Positions 47,620 through 59,479 of a DNA stretch of 64,000 bases are shown piece after piece. The notes beneath the pieces were generated by a model, which saw only the letters and a program-made list of their open reading frames with translations, was not told where the DNA came from and searched no databases. The position numbers and the translations under genes were made by a program. The number at the start of each line of letters is the position of its first letter. Within the stretch, counting starts at the first letter, position 1. This DNA comes from Liolophura sinensis (lineage: Eukaryota > Mollusca > Polyplacophora > Chitonida > Chitonidae), in contig NC_088302.1 of the NCBI RefSeq assembly GCF_032854445.1, forward strand, positions 44,612,521-44,676,520, read 5' to 3'.

Positions 47620-48827
47620 GCAGAAATCCCTTTTTTAAAATACTAAGCTACAGTTATAATACATCTGTCAACTCACAATACACCCCGTGACCACAAAATT
47701 ATCCATGTGACAGTTTTAAATTAAAGCGCCCAATTCATAAGTGTTACCTACATTTGAGTCCAGAAGGTTAGGATTCAGTTTTCCGATTGCCAAATGTAAC
47801 TTTGATATTCAGTTAGAATGTCAGATATGTTGGAATTTCAGCCTATAACCCATGAAAATAAGGTTGGGTTCTAAGTGGCAAGACTGGCTTCTCTGACTTT
47901 CAAACAACGCTTCTCTGACTTTCAAACAACTTTCTGAAGTTGACTGGCGACAGGAACCTGTGATATTGATTTAAATCGATCACAATTAAAGCCATTCGCA
48001 ATGTCCAGGCTGTAAGCCACCGGCAAGAATTTTCCCGTTGAAACATGTATGTATGTGGTATTGAATAGGAGCGCATGTTAATCCGTGTGCTGGTGTTTGG
48101 AGGAGCTGAGAGCATGCGACAGTGGCTACAGCCACTGTTCTACAGGATGTGTTCAGGGGATGGCATTAACACTTAGTAGTGTTAGAGGGTGGTCCGACAT
48201 TCCCCTCAATCCCTCGGTATACCCGCCCTAGCCTGGCACTCCAGCCTGTGTGTTTCAGCTTCACCTCAGCAAACCAATCTAATCGGATCAACGGTATTGA
48301 ACAATTATCCTGAATCTTTGCACAACGCCTGAGAAAGACTAACACGCTTTTGGTCACTAATGAAGCTCTAAATATTGAAGAAGTCTAAAAGCACATAACG
48401 CTGTCAACAGAGCTGTTGTCCTGTCTCTCTCTTTATCCACACTCCATTAATCCGTCTTGGTGCGAACGGAATAAGAAAAGCATAAAAAGACAAAGCCAGC
48501 TTCCGTAAAAACTAATCACAGATTTAAATCTTACAATATCCTAGGAGAATTTATTTACTTTCAATAAAATTATTTTGAATTATCTAAAATATCCAGAAAC
48601 TTTATATTTATGCTTTATACATATTTTTAACCTCAACAATCCTAGCTAAAATTAGCGAAAAAATATTTAAGGTGATTTGGAATTTTTATAACTACTAAAA
48701 TGTGAATTAAAGGTCTGATCGATGGACACCAAAGAGCTACCCATTAGCATATATCTATAACATCCAAACTACTGGACTGGAGAGATTAACTTCCTTCTCC
48801 TAGAATCTTGGTGGAATGTGATGAAAA

Positions 48828-49076
48828 CATAGCACTTTCATTAATTCTAGGCCAGTGACGCTTAATAAATTGCAATTAACATGGCTTTAGCCATGGTGCT
48901 AGGGGGCGTGCAAATTGGTACGACTTATGCATTTATACAAACAGTTAGAATAAAACCATGACTGAGGTAAATTGACAAGAGGATGTATTTCACCGATATT
49001 GTGGGACTATTTGTCAGCTCTTACACTGCTGTTTCTGCTCTTGTTTTACTCGCTATGCTGTACGCCTTAAATATAT
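48828..49076 (+). repeat. Unnamed ~245-bp dispersed repeat, copy 1
   Basis: Aligns in the same orientation with 56657-56900: CATAGCACTTTCATTAATTC / CATAGCATTTTGAGTAATTC, TTGCAATTAACAT, a middle section of similar length, AACAxTTAGAATAAAAC, GTAAAxTGACAAGAGGxTGT, ATTTCAC, GTGxxxTATTTGTxxxCTCTxACA, GTTTTACTCxCTxTGCTGT and GCCTTxAATxAT. The match is continuous over almost 250 bp with small indels. It has no tRNA head, AAATAAAT tail or terminal inverted repeat, so the class is unknown. Confidence 0.75.
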
Positions 49077-49709
49077 CATATAAACTCCAATAAAATGATC
49101 AAAGAAAATGACCCTGAAGCTGTTAAGCTTAGTTATTCGATATCGTAAACAAAAAATTTAAAAAATATATTTTAAAGGGGGAAGCCTGTTTGTAAACTAC
49201 ATATTCGGCTGTCTATAAAATCAGTCATATTCGCAACCAAAATTCACTTTAGTCGGTGACACGTAACAACACAAGCTTTACACATGGATATGTTGGAAGT
49301 ACATATTCTTGCAAAGAAAATGAAGTTGGAACATTTTTTTCTAATTTATAATCTTAAACTCCATAAGCCTGGTTTCGACACCAAGAAGTCATTGCCTCGG
49401 GTGACAACATATCAATGTGTAGATCTTGTGTTGTTGCGTGTCACTAAGGAAAGACAATTTTGGCAGCGAGTACGACTGATTTTACAGACAGCTGAATATA
49501 GGCAACTCGCTAAAACAAAAAGACTATAGCGGTATCATCTCATGGACACTGTCTCCAAACCTCATTGTCAGCATCCACGAAGAAAAACATAAAATATATT
49601 CCCACCCTGTCCTCGTCAAATTTGGTTAATACAGATCAGTGATTGGCTTTCTCAAAGAAATGACATTCATTCACTTTAGGCCATTGCCATTATTATTATA
49701 TACTATTTT

Positions 49710-49864
49710 ACCCAAGCGTGGGAAGGTCTTTCAGAGACCTGCGGATGGTTGTGTTTTTCCCCCCGGCTCTGCCCAGTTTTCACCCACCATGCTGACCGCC
49801 GTCGTATAAGTGAAATACTCTTGAGTACGGCGTAAAACACCAATCAAAATAAAGAAATAAATTT
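49710..49864 (+). mobile_element. SINE 3' portion, plus orientation
   Basis: CAAGCGTGGGAAGGTCTTTC, GACCTGCGGATGGTTGTGTT, CCCGGCTCTGCCCAGTTTTC, ACCCACCATGCTGACCGCCG, TCGTATAAGTGAAATACTCT, TGAGTACGGCGTAAAACACC and AATCAAAATAAAGAAATAAA. The tRNA head is absent. The long minus-strand open stretch at 49731-50270 owes its last third to this insertion. Confidence 0.87.
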
Positions 49865-50071
49865 TACCAAAGCAAGCATGCTGCGTTTTACCTAATGACA
49901 GTGGCTTATATATGTGCCAAAAGCTGTATTTTGTTGACAGATACAATATGTATTTGGTGATTTGTCTGTGAGGATACCACAAGTACACGTGATAACCCGA
50001 TCGATGTGTTTCAAAGACTCGTGAACTGAGTTCCGACAAAACAATGTAGTTCGTGGAAAGTCCAGGCGTAG

Positions 50072-50242
50072 TCAAGATGGCCGCCATTTGATATTTCAAG
50101 GTTGCTACTAATTGCTCGATGCTGTTAAGTTTACTTGCCGAGAGGGGATGTTTTTTCATTCTGCAGTTCATCGACGACCACGTGGCTGCAGAGTAAATAT
50201 AAATCAGGGAGGGAAAATAGCAAGACTGCCCAGGCGCATGCG
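50072..50242. promoter_or_regulatory. Cluster of YY1-, E-box- and NRF1-like motifs
   Basis: AAGATGGCCGCCATTT at 50074-50089 reads on the minus strand as AAATGGCGGCCATCTT, containing the YY1 core ATGGCGGC. CCACGTGG at 50178-50185 is a perfect palindromic E-box, and GCGCATGCG at 50234-50242 is an NRF1-like core. All three are typical of CpG-type animal promoters and fall within 171 bp in otherwise AT-rich DNA. The YY1 core overlaps a minus-strand ATG (50087) that opens a frame beginning MAAILTT. Could be a promoter or intronic enhancer; consensus matches are the only evidence. Confidence 0.3.
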
Positions 50243-51584
50243 AGTGTTGGATTACCAACAAGTAATGCACCTAATCTTATCCTTTCGCCTTGTAGTGTTG
50301 TACTGTGGGAGATTATCGCCAACGCGCTAAACAGAAAAAGATCAAATCAGACAAAAGTAGAACAACAGAGCAAAGAAGTGTTCAGTAACATACAAAAAGA
50401 TGTCGTTCAATGTTTTCCCCCAATCAGAATGGTACAGCCTTTTTGATATTGTTTTAAAGAGTGTGTATTTTTAAGCGTGCGATTAAACTTACGTTATAAC
50501 AGTGCTCTGAAACCAAGAAGTCATTTCACATTTACAGAACAATAACGTTCTTAAATATGCAACATGTTTAAAGATAACTGTCTGCAAAAAGCGGTGCTGA
50601 CACTTTAGACATCATAGTAAGTCATTTTAGCCATCATAGTAAAATCGGTATTTTTAAATGTAACGATCTGGTTTCTCTGTGAGACATATAAGTGTTCTAA
50701 TATTAGTTAGAGAACAAATTATTGATAATTGTGAAAGTCTGGAAACACAGCAACTGAAATAGTAATATATTCGTACTTGACACGTTTTATCCAACCACCT
50801 TCCTACACAACAATCAAGCTACATGGTGGAAGATGACTGCCTGTATGAACACCAATGGCACACCTTTGTCAGATGTGCTAGATTGTATAAAATCGTCCTG
50901 ATTAACCAAAACTTATACCATATAAAAGTCCGGTGCATGAAGAGCAAACCAGAGTAGTGGTGACAGTGGGATAGCTGGCAAATGGTTATACGTAACCCGT
51001 TTTATTCTGTTCATGTGTATGCTTAAATTGTTGGAACTCAGAAGTACACAAACACCGAGGCTGAAGCAGAATTAGATACAAAAAGTCAGTGATATTTTAT
51101 ATTTATATAATTAGTGTTGCTTTAGCCGTAGTCAAGAATTTTGCGCTTATGTGATGGCGTTGAATAGTGTGGATGGAAGAAACCGGAATGCCCGACGAAC
51201 TTTTGCTGACGAATTTTCGCACATATAACGTACGGTACAGATATGCACACCATATTAGTGGAAGACATGTGCTTTTCAACAAACGTTGCACTGCACAAAC
51301 GGCCGCACCAACTAAATGTATCGCTTGTTATCACCCCACAAGCAGTGATGGCCCCACAAGCAGTGATGGCGGCCAGAGGATAGATAAGCATCTTTGTAGT
51401 CTACATGGAAATGTTTATCCAAAGGATATTGCAAATATTATTGATGATATAGACGATTCAGAGACCGCACTGATAACCTTTACCTATGCCTTGATGGAGT
51501 CGACCTAACAATTTGATCACGCAGAGTTGCATAGTGTTTAAAAAATTAAACCTCATCACCTTCCATCACATCTTGCTCGTTGTT

Positions 51585-51640
51585 GTTGTTTTTTGTTTTG
51601 TTTTTTTTTTGTTTTTTTTTTTTTTGTTTTTTTTTTCTTC
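51585..51640. repeat. T-rich low-complexity tract
   Basis: TTGTTGTTGTTTTTTGTTTT followed by runs of 8-12 T separated by single G. Could be the reverse complement of a decayed poly(A) tail, but no retroposon body adjoins it. A similar tract lies at about 55747-55780. Confidence 0.85.
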
Positions 51641-52866
51641 ACCCGGCACGTAAATATAGAGTTTATCTTGGAACTATCCCTGTCAATGTGGATTACGAGT
51701 TCCCAAATCCCCTAAAGTGTCCAGTCAATGGGTGAGTTTTTCCGGAGTGGATACTTTTAACTGTGTTGTGACTGACTTCTGCCCCAAATTTTTGCACGTG
51801 TTGGAGCGCTTCTGTTAACACCATTAAGGATTTCCCGCGTGGACACTTCAGGTGTGGTGTTACCTGAGATGGCCCCGTACTACTCAAGTCCGGTGTTGCC
51901 CAGTCAAATTCTTCCGGAGTTGAGCCGAACTTTGATAACTCGTTTCTCACACCCTGCAGTGAAGAGAAAATCATGATCACGCGCCTCAGGAATTCAGATT
52001 TTATTGGCGGATCATGAGATGATATTGACCATTGGTCGGAGAACTGGTCATCTCTAAGACGTCAGTCAATACCTGCCTCACTCCGTGTGACAGTATGATC
52101 CTTGGTCAGCTTCCGTTATCAACATCACGACAAACTTCGAAAGCTGAGGACATCATTGGGGGAGGCAAGCAAAGGTGATAATCAAACATACAGGCTTTTT
52201 TCCCTGGCGTATGCCCAGGCTAACTGTTTATACATCCCTCCTCTGAAACTCCGTTCCCCATCCCGGGGACAGTTCATTTTCAATACCCTGTTGCCCATGT
52301 AAAGAGATGAACTCGGTGGCATCTCATCCCAAGCTGACTCCTATACTAAACATCCACTCATCATGGTAACTGAATGATTCTTTCATCGGGCCTCAGAACA
52401 GTGCTCGCCCAACCACGTTCCTAATAATCAATACAACCTTACATCATCAGCAGTTTGCAGTTCCGCTGACTTCCGCTCTGGCCCCAAGATAAAGATAAGC
52501 GGTTTTCATCTCTTGTCTTGTCATAGAAGCAGGCCTTTATTTACGGCTGTTTGTCCGTCCTCCTAGGGTTTGGCGACAATATTGGCAGACGGACCGTTGT
52601 CAGTGCGTACAAGCTGACTGGGAAGATCTGGTAGTGTTTGACAGCACCGTTTTTACCCCTGTCCGTAAAGGTCGAACAGACGCATTACACGAAAATGAAT
52701 TTAATCTGATTGTCTACATTGCTAAAGCTGCCTTGTTATTTCTGTCAGACATATTGAGTGGCCTTCGGTCTTGGAAACCCCTTGAGTATTTCTGTGTTAT
52801 CATCAAATTCGGACTAAAACTTTGTATGTATGATATAGTTTGTGTAAGGGGTTTTTTAGCCCTGGA

Positions 52867-53215
52867 GGAAACACGACACAGTTACCATCGTCTGGTATCC
52901 TTTTAAAATTGCATTTTTGTGACATGTTGATACAGTTACCACCGCCTGGTATCCTTTTAAAATTGCATTTTTGAGACATGTTGATACAGTTGCCACCTCC
53001 TGGTACAGTTTTAAGAATGTATTTTTTGAAACATGTCGAAATAGTTGTCACCGCCTGGTACAGTTCTAAGAATGTATTCTTTTCAAACATGTCAACGCAG
53101 TTGTCACCGCCTGGTACAGTTTTAAGAATGTATTTTCTCAAACATGTTGATACTGTTGCCACCGTCTGGTACATTTTAAGAAAATTCTTTTGAAACATGT
53201 CGATAAAGTTGCCAC
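52867..53215. repeat. 53-56-bp minisatellite, about 6.5 units
   Basis: Unit: ATGTTGATACAGTTGCCACC, GCCTGGTACAGTTTTAAGAA, TGTATTTTTTGAAAC. Successive ATG landmarks fall at 52924, 52978, 53033, 53089, 53144 and 53197, so periods are 54, 55, 56, 55 and 53 bp. The first two units carry GGTATCCTTTTAAAATTGCA instead of GGTACAGTTTTAAGAATGTA. The array stays open on both strands (190 codons minus, 71 plus), but unit length varies without preserving a reading frame, so a repetitive protein is unlikely. Confidence 0.9.
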
Positions 53216-54545
53216 CAAAACCTTGAATCCTTAAAACCACGCAGTGGTTACCTTCGGTTATGCATTGTAACATAGAAGCCCCCAACCGTCCCCTCTTCCA
53301 GCCTGTGTTTATGTTGTGTTTTAGAGGATAGCTGATTACAGAGTATGTTGTCCGGTAATGTAAGAGTAAAAGCACATTCCCTCTCCCTGACTTAACCAGC
53401 GACCCATTTACATGGACATTATTTGAAGACGCAGTTTAACTTTGCCTATGAAGGCGGTTGTTAAATCAACACGTGCTGGGACATGCTTCCTGGCAATTTA
53501 CCTCAGAATATAGAGTTGGCTGAGTTAATTGAGTCGGGTTCTGTTAGTCCGGCTCCCGGAGTTGATTTACCTGGACAAGGGTCAGTGTGTCACTAAATCC
53601 CCTCTAACAGACCCACACTAAAATCAAACGGGATTCCATAGATTGCCCTCACTGATTTCAAACTATGTCGCAACATAACAAGCATAGGAAAGCATCCAGC
53701 GAGAGTTTTGCCAAAAGGGTTAGGTAAACGATTAACAAAGTGGCTCGTCCGTCTCTTGTGAATTGGTTCGGGTATCAGCCACGAATGTCAGGAGAATTGA
53801 CAATGCAATAAAACCTTGTAAACAACCACTGTAAACACATGGACTTTGATGGGCTGATTTCTGGTGCTTTTGAACTCTGGTTTTCCCTGACGACTGTCAC
53901 GACGTCGAGTTGTAGAGACCGCGCCGACGTCCTGCCCGGCGCATCCCAGTCATCCAGGCCACCATAACGGGAATACGTCAAATACAGAGCCCAATAAAAT
54001 AACAGATGTTGTTTTGTCTGATTTTCTAACCGCCGACTACTCCTGCACAAATGCACATAGATGCAAACAGAGCCCAGCTAAAAGGGAGCTAAGATTCGTC
54101 ATGAAATGACAAAATCCACAACACATGGAAATTAATGTCCAGATATTCAACTTAATCTCATACAAATTTATTACTAGAGAGAGAATGTCATGTTAAATTG
54201 TTAACTGGTAGGAGAAAACTCCAAAAACAAATCCTGACCAAATTTACAGCGAGTAACACACGTCTGGACATCACTCATATAATAATGTGTGGTGTTGAGG
54301 AGGCGGGTGATGACATTAAATCAACTTTACAATATTACCGCATGTTCAAAAACTGGTATAAACATGGTTTGATTGTGTGATTTTGCCATTGACTAACTAA
54401 CGGTCTAAATATACAACCAGTGTGGACTGGATTGGGACATCCACGTTCATTAATCTATTTGTCATGATCCACGTCGACAGACGCCTTTTTCCAAGAAGAT
54501 AATTTTGAGTTCGACTATATAGATAGACTTGGTCTCATTGTGTTT

Positions 54546-54668
54546 ATGATTTATTTATTTGAATGGTGTTTTACGTCCTACTCAAGAATGTTTCACTTAT
54601 ACGACGATGGCCAGCATTATGGTGGGAGCAAACCGGGCGGAGCCGGTGGGAAGCCCATGACGCGCTTG
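54546..54668 (-). mobile_element. SINE 3' portion, minus orientation
   Basis: On the minus strand: GCGCGTCATGGGCTTCCCAC, CGGCTCCGCCCGGTTTGCTC, CCACCATAATGCTGGCCATC, GTCGTATAAGTGAAACATTC, TTGAGTAGGACGTAAAACAC and CATTCAAATAAATAAATCA. Fairly young by similarity to the other copies. The plus-strand open stretch 54540-54758 runs through it. Confidence 0.85.
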
Positions 54669-54835
54669 CACGCTAAACTTTATAGGTCACAGGAGTCCTC
54701 TTTATTAACGAGGCTTTACAACTTAGTATTAATTTATATAATGTTAGAATGCATGTGAATGTTTCTGTTTATATTACATATACATATAGTCTTTGTCTTT
54801 TGTTTACAGTACTGTTTCCATCTACACCCATTCTT

Positions 54836-54869
54836 AAGAGCGGCGTTAAACACCAGTCAAATAAATACA
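54836..54869 (+). mobile_element. SINE tail fragment
   Basis: GAGCGGCGTTAAACACCAGT then CAAATAAATA is the last ~30 bp of the common SINE, in plus orientation, 170 bp from the minus-strand copy at 54546-54668. Only the extreme 3' end is present, typical of severe 5' truncation. CACCCATTCTTA occurs just before and ACACCCATTCTTATTGG just after it, a strong candidate target-site duplication. Confidence 0.7.
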
Positions 54870-56656
54870 CCCATTCTTATTGGTGAAACGTATATCTATA
54901 CGTATAGAAAAGAATTTTTAAGGTGTACCGGTAAGCAAACGGATTTAATATATAAACCATTAAGCTTACATTTTCTCCGTAATTGCAAATAAAAATGTTT
55001 ACACCTGCCATTAACAATAGATTTGGTATGTAAGAACGACGTAAGGATGATTGACAGGTCAAGGATAGGAAGGGCGGAGCAGTGACGGCCATGTTTGATC
55101 GATTCCATCACCAATTTCCTGCTCTAGCGACTTCCAAATTTCTTATTTTTTTATACTTTCTGTTTGGTTGTTGTGAACGTCGTTCGTGTATAAAGTTTCC
55201 ACCCACCCTGACAACTTCGGATGGACACACCCACATCCCCTAACCGACAAATTCCAAGACAGTATTCATAAACGTGCGGTTTTGTGTGTAAAATCTCTTC
55301 CACTGCTAAGACTTGTTGTCTTAGCATTATCTCGATGTTATAGACGAACGGCCAAGTGGTCAAAAAGTTCAGATGCATTGTTGACAGAGAGTTTTGTTTT
55401 GTGAGAACGAGGCTACTAAGTGCTGGGAGCTACTGAGTCATAGTTGTAGATTAAAAGTTTAACCGCCCCGAGGCACGAGGGCAATAACCGTTGGGTGTTG
55501 ATTGGCCGCTAAGACCAGTCCCCAGCCTCCCGAGTCTGCGAACTGTAAGAGTCAACATGGCTGTTCTTATTCTCCGCCGAAGGTCGATACAGTTTGCAAA
55601 CTGCCATATTTCACAGCGTCTTGATATTTTGACAGTCGAGTCAGATATGTGACTTCTGACTAACACCGCGGTCACCATCTTTTCCAGTACACCGTCGGTT
55701 CCAATTCACATAGCTTATAGCACTCATCAGCCAAACCCAGCAACTGTTTTTTTTTTGTTTTTGCTTTTTTTTTTTTTTCTTTCGCGGAGGAATGGCTGTA
55801 ACACCGACTAAAGTATCCATTCTGAGTATACAGAAATTGACTTTCTATATTTCAGCCTTGACTGATGCCTTTATTCTACGCATAATCTTGCGTTTTTTTT
55901 TTGAAGACATCAATGTTTACAATTTCAACTTTCGCATTCTTCAAAATGATTATTTTTTCTACTGATTCACCAAGGTCACGTTATGAATGTTAAGTACACT
56001 GTCGTCTGTGCAGGTCACAATATTAGTTCATTCAGAAGGCATATGTTCCTACCTCTACCGTTGTATCTGGGACATAGTGCCACGCTGAACATTGAGATGT
56101 ATATACTTATACATCTGTCAAACATGCGGGTCTCCGGTTTGTCTTAATAACAAATACACGTGAATGCCTGTGGCTTCGGAACATGATTATCTTCTAAAAC
56201 TTTAAACATCATAACCTGATTCTGAGGAATGTCAAATAAATCATTTGTCTTTTATTGTAAATAGTATAAAATATTGGCTCCTCAAACAAAGCGATCACTC
56301 TTTGAATCTCCGTGTTCCCAAACGAAAGCTAACATCATCTAATAAGGCATATGTAATTATATGAAAGTTATATTTTAATTTCAGATAGCTGTAGTAGGTT
56401 ACTCTTTCGACTAAATGAAATCTCACGAAGGGTTAATAAGAGATGTTTCATGTCTTGTGAATATAGCATCTCTGTTCCATCGTTTTTTAACAGTACATGT
56501 GCACCAAATCAGTGGCTGTGTTAAGACTCATAATACGTCCAGTGCTCAAGCCTATTAATTTTACAATGACTATAATTCTACAATCTTTTGATGAGACAGA
56601 GGTAGAGGTGGCACTGGTCATCTGCTAACACAAAATTTATTTTATCTCTGCTAGAC

Positions 56657-56900
56657 CATAGCATTTTGAGTAATTCTAGGCATGTGCCGTCCAGTAATTG
56701 CAATTAACATCAGTGCAATATCTTTTTTATGTAATTCTACATAAGACATAGTTCTATTTACATGAACAATTAGAATAAAACACTGATGTAAACTGACAAG
56801 AGGCTGTATTTCACAGGTTATGTGACCATTTGTGACCTCTCACATTGCCCTCGCTGTTCTGGTTTTACTCTCTGTGCTGTGTGCCTTTAATTATGTATAT
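56657..56900 (+). repeat. Unnamed ~245-bp dispersed repeat, copy 2
   Basis: Second copy of the repeat at 48828-49076, same orientation, about 7.8 kb downstream, and like it inside the proposed intron. Shared ordered words include AATTCTAGG, GCAATTAACAT, TTAGAATAAAAC and TGACAAGAGG. Homology stops abruptly at both ends relative to copy 1, as expected of a mobile element or its solo part rather than a large segmental duplication. Confidence 0.75.
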
Positions 56901-58855
56901 TAGATGTTAAGGGATGCATATGAGAAAACAAAATTCAGATAATTCGTCAGTGAGAAAAGTAACATGCCATGAGAAACTATCGTGTGTTAGGCCCAGACTG
57001 CAACCGACTTCATCATAACGATTCACAGTATGACGGTGATACATTTGTGGTTTCTCTTTGAACTTGCTGTTGAGTGTCGCTCAAACAAAACCTTGACTTC
57101 CCACCAGAGAGGGTGTCAAATCAGGGTGATTAAATGAGATGAGCTGTTCTTTAGCTACTGAGAAGTGAAATCTCCGATAATCTCTGCAATCGTAGAGAGG
57201 CTTTAGGCAGTGTTTCTCCGTAAGAGATCGCCTGTTGACGCATTCCTTGCTCCCAGCTAAGATACTTCCGAGAGTTACATCCCATTGCGTCTAACAACAA
57301 CCACAGCTTTGTCCAGATTCTCGCCGGACTGTTTGCAGTTCCCGCCTTGACCTGTCCGACAGCTTCAGGAAACATTCCTGAACTGGAAGACAGGCCGCAG
57401 ATATTAATCTAACACCTGAAGTATCACAATTGGTGATTTATTTCCCTCTTGTCACCCTTTCGCCGCATTCCCTAAAAAAAGACCTTTTGACCTTCACAAA
57501 TACGGACTAATATCAAGGATTTTTGTATTTATCCGCAGTTTTTTTGTCAAAGGACATGCTCTTTTTTCTGGAAAAAGATCCTCTCGAAATAATCTCGAAA
57601 AAAATAACGGATGGCATAAATTATTTCATATTGGCTGAACTCTTGCACTCTGAATTATTTTATCCATTAAATATTACTTGTGCAATTTAACTCAGAACCT
57701 TTACCCGGAACGGTTCCAGCGTGTCAAATGCTTCTTTTAGCTATACATTGTTTTACTTCCAGTTTAGACAAATGTATAAAGCCTTAAACGCACGTAACGG
57801 CGGTCACATTTATCTAGGTAGGCCGTGCTGGTGAGGATGGTCAACGGCGTCAAAGAAACATTGTTGCGGTTTTTCGAGAGGTTAGCCTGATTCCATGTGT
57901 CAAGTTTAACAAAACTAGTTGCCTTTTGGGGGTGTTCTGCCCAGTAACACACGTGGAAGTGGCCAAAGCTGTAACACTGTGTGATTCGCGCAACACAAGC
58001 ATGTGCCCCAGACCTGACTCCAGCAAGCCTTCTGGCACAGTTCGCACTCCTATATGTTGACTCTGTGGGGTTACATCATCATGTGTTAGCTTTTTGGCCT
58101 CTCTTTACATTTGGTGAAAGTGCATTAGAGCTTTAACTTGCATACCTCACAGTTAACTGTCTTCACATCACGTGTTTCCAAATTCGCCGCAGACAAAAAT
58201 GACAGTCATATCAGTTATTTCATATTTCGCTTTGATGAAATCCTTTTTTATTTATTTGCTTTGAATCGTTCACAAAGCAAGCCAATACGACACTGTTTGA
58301 CTTCCTAGTGACTGCTTTATGAACTGAACATTTACAGCGGAAAATGTCTCCAAGAGGAAAGTTTGTCATAAATCAATCCCATTGACAAAAGGTTCACATT
58401 ATATAGATTTACGTGAAAGTACTTTCACTTTGGTATGTTGAAGTTTTCATGCGAGCACAGTAATCTTTTGTAAAACAGTATACATTAGTGTTTGTTTCAC
58501 ACAGTGAGAACTCGTACTTTGTCAGAAAAAAGAGGTTAGACAATGAAAACGGTTAGGTCATGTCCACGAAGTTACAGCGAGCAACTAAAAATGAATGGCA
58601 TTTACACTCCAGTGGATGGGAACCCAGGGAGTATCTGGAAAATTGATATGGATTGATTTTTTTTAAACAAACGACGACTTATGTTTATTCAGTGCGTGAT
58701 ATATATTGGAATTCATGTGCATGCCAGTATGTGCCCTTCAAATGGGAAAACTTAATATCAAACTGAAAGTTAAACAATGGCTGCCTGAGAGCATAGGGCA
58801 GAGATAACAAACCTGGAACATCGTGGGAATCCCTCAAATGCACGTTATTTACAGG

Positions 58856-58866
58856 TGCGCATGCGC
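58856..58866. promoter_or_regulatory. Perfect NRF1-type palindrome
   Basis: TGCGCATGCGC, identical to the NRF1 core, about 610 bp upstream of the acceptor of the exon at 59480. It could mark an alternative promoter or enhancer. A CGTGGGAA word, the CSL/Su(H) consensus, lies 27 bp upstream (58822-58829), but such 8-mers occur by chance several times in a window this size. Confidence 0.25.
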
Positions 58867-58999
58867 TTTGAATGTCTTGTGAAACTCATGTGCCATTTCC
58901 TAATGTTTTCTTGCTCTGTATTGCTGGAGAACTTTAAACCCAGGGCAAGGACTGTACTATTGGAGTCAATAACAACAACATAAAGAAACACGTAATTTA

Positions 59000-59120
59000 T
59001 TAGTTTGCTCAGTTGGTTAGCGCGCTAGCGCAGCGTAATGACCCAGAAGCCTCTCACCAATGCGGTCGCTGTTAGTTCAAGTCCATCTCATGCTGGCTTC
59101 CTCTCCAGTCGTTAATAAAT
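59000..59120 (+). mobile_element. SINE 5' (tRNA head) fragment, plus orientation
   Basis: TTGCTCAGTTGGTTAGCGCG (A-box-like), CTAGCGCAGCGTAATGACCC, AGAAGCCTCTCACCAATGCG, GTCGCTGTTAGTTCAAGTCC (B-box-like), ATCTCATGCTGGCTTCCTCT and CCAGTCGTTAATAAATTTAT. It has the head without the conserved 3' domain, the reverse of the usual 5' truncation, so it ended early or lost its 3' part by deletion. A TAAATAAATAAAG patch at about 59227 may be the displaced tail. Confidence 0.75.
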
Positions 59121-59479
59121 TTATTAGTTTGTTATTTTTGGGCTTTCTTCTGGGATTCCCTTTTTGCAAATGGTATCTACCAAAACACACCTATCTATAT
59201 TTAATTTTTGCTATATTTTGCTATCGTTAAATAAATAAAGAATTAAATTAAAAATTCACAGTTACTTAGTAAGAGTAACCACTGATGGCTTCATTGTATA
59301 TCTCCAGTCATTACAATCGGATTTCCATTTATTCGACTGTTGTCTATAGGCCCTACAGGTAACAAAGTTCGAAGAGTCATTACCGGGCTTTTCTTTTTTA
59401 CAAGGTTAGAATGTCAGAATCAAACAATCACATCTTTAGTGTAGTGTTAACCGTGTCATCAATGCATTCTTGTTTTCAG

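Noticed and set aside
49731-50270. 179-codon minus-strand open frame
   Set aside because: The last ~45 codons are a SINE read backwards and the frame begins at GTG. Only the internal ATG at 50087 is retained, as a weak finding.
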